From an uncultured Bacteroidota bacterium (GTDB lineage: Bacteria > Bacteroidota > Bacteroidia > 2-12-FULL-35-15): a stretch of 52,716 bases of DNA. The stretch lies in NCBI GenBank assembly GCA_903926385.1, contig CAIYIS010000049.1, positions 1 through 52,716 on the forward strand, in the 5' to 3' direction. Positions within the stretch are counted from its first letter, which is position 1; every line of letters starts with the position of its first letter. Below the pieces are notes generated by a model. The model had not been told where the DNA came from and ran no database searches. It saw only the letters and a program-made list of their open reading frames with translations. The position numbers and the translations under genes are program-made. Of this stretch, positions 51,801 through 52,716 are shown in pieces.

Positions 51801-52028
51801 GATTTTTCTACATTTTCTAAAGAACTTAACAAAGCCATTAAAATTGACAATGGCTCCCCTCTTTCCAAAAAAGACGAAATTGAATGGATGGATGTTTTTA
51901 ATGAGTACAAACAAAAAGTGCTTTCATTAAAAGAAGAAATCCAAAAAACTGATGATTTAATTGATAACATGGTTTACGAACTCTATAACTTATCACCCGA
52001 AGAAATAGTAATTGTAGAAGGCAAATAA
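48825..52028 (+). CDS. Type IIG-like restriction-modification enzyme (Eco57I-type)
   Basis: 1067 residues in one chain. The N-terminal nuclease domain has the PD-(D/E)xK pattern: D88 in KADGAIILD and E102-L-K104 in AVIELKGTE. A linker domain (about 180-400, with FLFFAEDRQLLP and GVFYTPKYITKYIVD) leads to the N6-adenine methyltransferase: motif I DPACGSGAFLNQAL from D439, motif IV NPPY at 630-633. The target-recognition part is about 700-960, markedly more AT-rich (about 50.72-51.65 kb) than the flanks. Between motif I and NPPY is a three-unit 21-bp coding repeat. Such enzymes modify and cut at the same asymmetric site and guard against phage. All key residues are present, so it should be active; the target is unknown. 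Confidence 0.9.
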   Translation: MSLFQNTVIKKHLSSLSTQEVSVAYSKFKAHFHDAQIQQNIRESKEEQYQGEFLIDLFVNVLGYTKNPTPNFNLTTEYKNLKDSKKADGAIILDNKAIAVIELKGTETTDLSKIESQAFGYKNNQPECTYIITSNFEKLRFYIDNAIEFLEFNLFTLSEQDFQILYLCLAFQSINKNIPKKIKDESISQEDVITKKLYNDYSLFKRELHQNLVALNPQFPAVELFKKSQKLLDRFLFLFFAEDRQLLPPNSVRLILNDWRDLQERDEAVPLYNRFKKYFEYLNTGFKGKRYDVFAYNGGLFKHDEILDSILIDDELLFRHTQKLSEYDFQSEVDVNILGHIFENSLNELDEIKAQLEGKEIDKTKTKRKKDGVFYTPKYITKYIVDNTIGKLCTEQKLLLNLQEDQYTNDKKKTAKAKKELLEILTAYRNWLLQLTICDPACGSGAFLNQALNFLIAEHRYVDELQAKLFGDALVLSDIENSILENNLFGVDLNEESVEIAKLSLWLRTAQPNRKLNDLTNNIKCGNSLIDDPAIAGDKAFNWQKEFPQIFGTDIIPVPEPVAKPIKSKKPNTDAIADDSEEVHPTSSPKERITNIDHRITNIDDRITNVEEPKLIYQNKKRGFDVIIGNPPYVAGKDIEKNLKSYYKSKYVLTSGKFDLYLLFIERVISLLNKKYAYGLIIPNTFLANENAALVRKRMIENNSLESIRTFRDDVFVDASVESVIPICNSNINEKISIFNNENELVSNYNSKEIINAELCRIQTSISISDKKLLDKIDLNSFKLGTISDICIGIQIGGSSGEGNTKEEYISTEKTSDNFKKFIDGKDFAQYYINWPRKFVSYGDWLHRKRDEKYFINPKIIIRQIGNVPISAIDKEGYFTLNTIYNLLITEAKFSLEFIFLQLNSKLVKFYWTKKFSDAKSLFPKIKKSQITEIPISSNYDLEKQRQMSSLYDQMLSLNKELLFLSGKFTTYFSGKYNIQKLSTKLENWFFLDFSTFSKELNKAIKIDNGSPLSKKDEIEWMDVFNEYKQKVLSLKEEIQKTDDLIDNMVYELYNLSPEEIVIVEGK
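50598..50660 (+). repeat. Three 21-bp coding repeats in the restriction-modification gene
   Basis: Units 50598-50618, 50619-50639 and 50640-50660 encode RITNIDH, RITNIDD and RITNVEE. The seven-residue rhythm suggests an extended or coiled linker between methyltransferase motifs. Confidence 0.85.
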
Positions 52029-52547
52029 ATGGATAAAGCAACAATGGAATATATCACGCTCATAATTGGTTTAGCATCTCCTGTTATTTATGGTTTAACA
52101 CTTTTTTATTTTTTAAGAGAGCGCAAAAGCGCACTCCGTTCAGTTGTTTATGAAAAACAAATAGATGCTTGTTATGAAATAATGATGACCTTATATGAAT
52201 TGAATTTATTAATTGAAAGATGGGATGATAAAAGAGAAGAAGGCAACCACAATGAAACCGAAAAACGTTTAACCGAAATTTTAAAGACCTATAACGTATC
52301 TGCAAATATTGTGCGTAAATACAATTTTATTTTACCAGATGAATTGCAATACTCAATTGATTTTTTAATTGAGAATATGGAAACTGAAATAAATAATATG
52401 GCTAAAGATATGCAACATTACTATCAGCGTGAGATATTTTATGAGTATAAAGATTTAAAGAAGAACATTAAAAAGTTTTTTGGAATTGAAAAATTAAGTG
52501 AATCAAATAGAAAAGTAATTGAACATTTTGACGAAGAACCACAATAA
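52029..52547 (+). CDS. Membrane-anchored helical protein next to the restriction-modification gene
   Basis: 172 residues. One membrane helix (about 8-29) at the N-terminus is followed by a basic patch (RERKSALRSVV) and a long, charged, helical and probably coiled-coil cytoplasmic part. Its ATG directly follows the stop codon of the restriction-modification gene (TAA then ATG), so the two are translationally coupled. No family was recognised. A defence helper or effector is possible from the position, but it may be a passenger gene. It is as AT-rich as the recognition part of its neighbour. Confidence 0.7.
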   Translation: MDKATMEYITLIIGLASPVIYGLTLFYFLRERKSALRSVVYEKQIDACYEIMMTLYELNLLIERWDDKREEGNHNETEKRLTEILKTYNVSANIVRKYNFILPDELQYSIDFLIENMETEINNMAKDMQHYYQREIFYEYKDLKKNIKKFFGIEKLSESNRKVIEHFDEEPQ

Positions 52548-52638
52548 ATGTATTTAAAACACATCTTATATTCCACCCCCGTACGAGCTAAGCTGAAGCG
52601 TTGGCAAGTGTGTCAGGGCTTAGGTTGTAGTTAATTTT

Positions 52639-52653
52639 GTAAGCTTTGCTTAC
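52639..52653. repeat. Small hairpin at the window end
   Basis: GTAAGC pairs with GCTTAC over a TTT loop, 92 bases past the last gene. Without a T run it is a doubtful terminator. Confidence 0.4.
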
Positions 52654-52716
52654 ATACCTCAATCCTCCTTTCCACTCCCAATTCTAAAATTCTACAAATT
52701 TCACCTCTAAAATTAA

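Overview
The window is chromosomal DNA from a member of the Bacteroidota, probably an uncultured environmental lineage near the Chitinophagales/Sphingobacteriia-Flavobacteriia (the order is an inference; the phylum is well supported). The evidence is a type IX secretion system (T9SS) with its C-terminal sorting domains, promoters of the Bacteroidota form TAnnTTTG, a GldJ lipoprotein, an ileS-DksA-like-lspA order, weak use of Shine-Dalgarno sites, and many Bacteroidota-style intergenic hairpin repeats. The DNA is AT-rich and no rRNA, prophage or insertion sequence was recognised.

Layout. 1-2.3 kb: repeat-rich island with one orphan cytosolic gene and a five-site palindrome array spaced at exactly 42 bp, in front of a small LuxR-type HTH gene. 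2.6-6.8 kb: three T9SS cargo genes with near-identical C-terminal ends, then a ParE/RelE-type toxin-antitoxin pair bracketed by copies of the cargo-gene 3' end. 6.9-17.7 kb: core genes (asnS, rpoN, a PAP2-like membrane protein, tRNA-Ala, a RidA protein, ileS, a DksA-like protein with a histone-like tail, lspA, asd). 17.7-18.6 kb: non-coding DNA with a 22-bp tandem array. 18.6-20.2 kb: oxidase-assembly operon (degenerate SCO, DUF420, small CxxC membrane protein). 20.2-29 kb: T9SS locus gldJ, porP/sprF, porU, porV, followed by ispF. 29.5-33.7 kb: repeats, a 21-bp tandem array, one orphan gene, another T9SS cargo gene and a secreted hypothetical. 34-41.5 kb: hemE-hemL-hemN, an NHL-repeat protein, a 12-haem cytochrome c and an Fnr-like regulator. 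41.6-47.1 kb: three tandem genes for TMTC-like membrane glycosyltransferases with TPR tails. 47.1-52.7 kb: another orphan gene with repeats, then a type IIG-like restriction-modification enzyme and a translationally adjacent membrane protein.

How the parts fit. PorU is the sortase and PorV its partner for the CTD proteins made at 2.6-6.2 and 31-33 kb. The haem genes, multihaem cytochrome and Fnr-like regulator form a plausible low-oxygen respiration unit: two palindromes of the same form, ATGAY-N4-GTCAW, lie before hemE and before the NHL gene, each centred 36.5 bp from the last base of a candidate -7 element. This spacing matches class II activation. The TMTC-like proteins could glycosylate exported proteins.

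No complete, wholly new system was identified. The most unusual signals are the helically phased 42-bp array, the Fnr/haem/multihaem unit, the triplicated TMTC-like genes with a repeat insertion in the same loop, and the toxin-antitoxin pair sitting inside a duplicated T9SS gene end.
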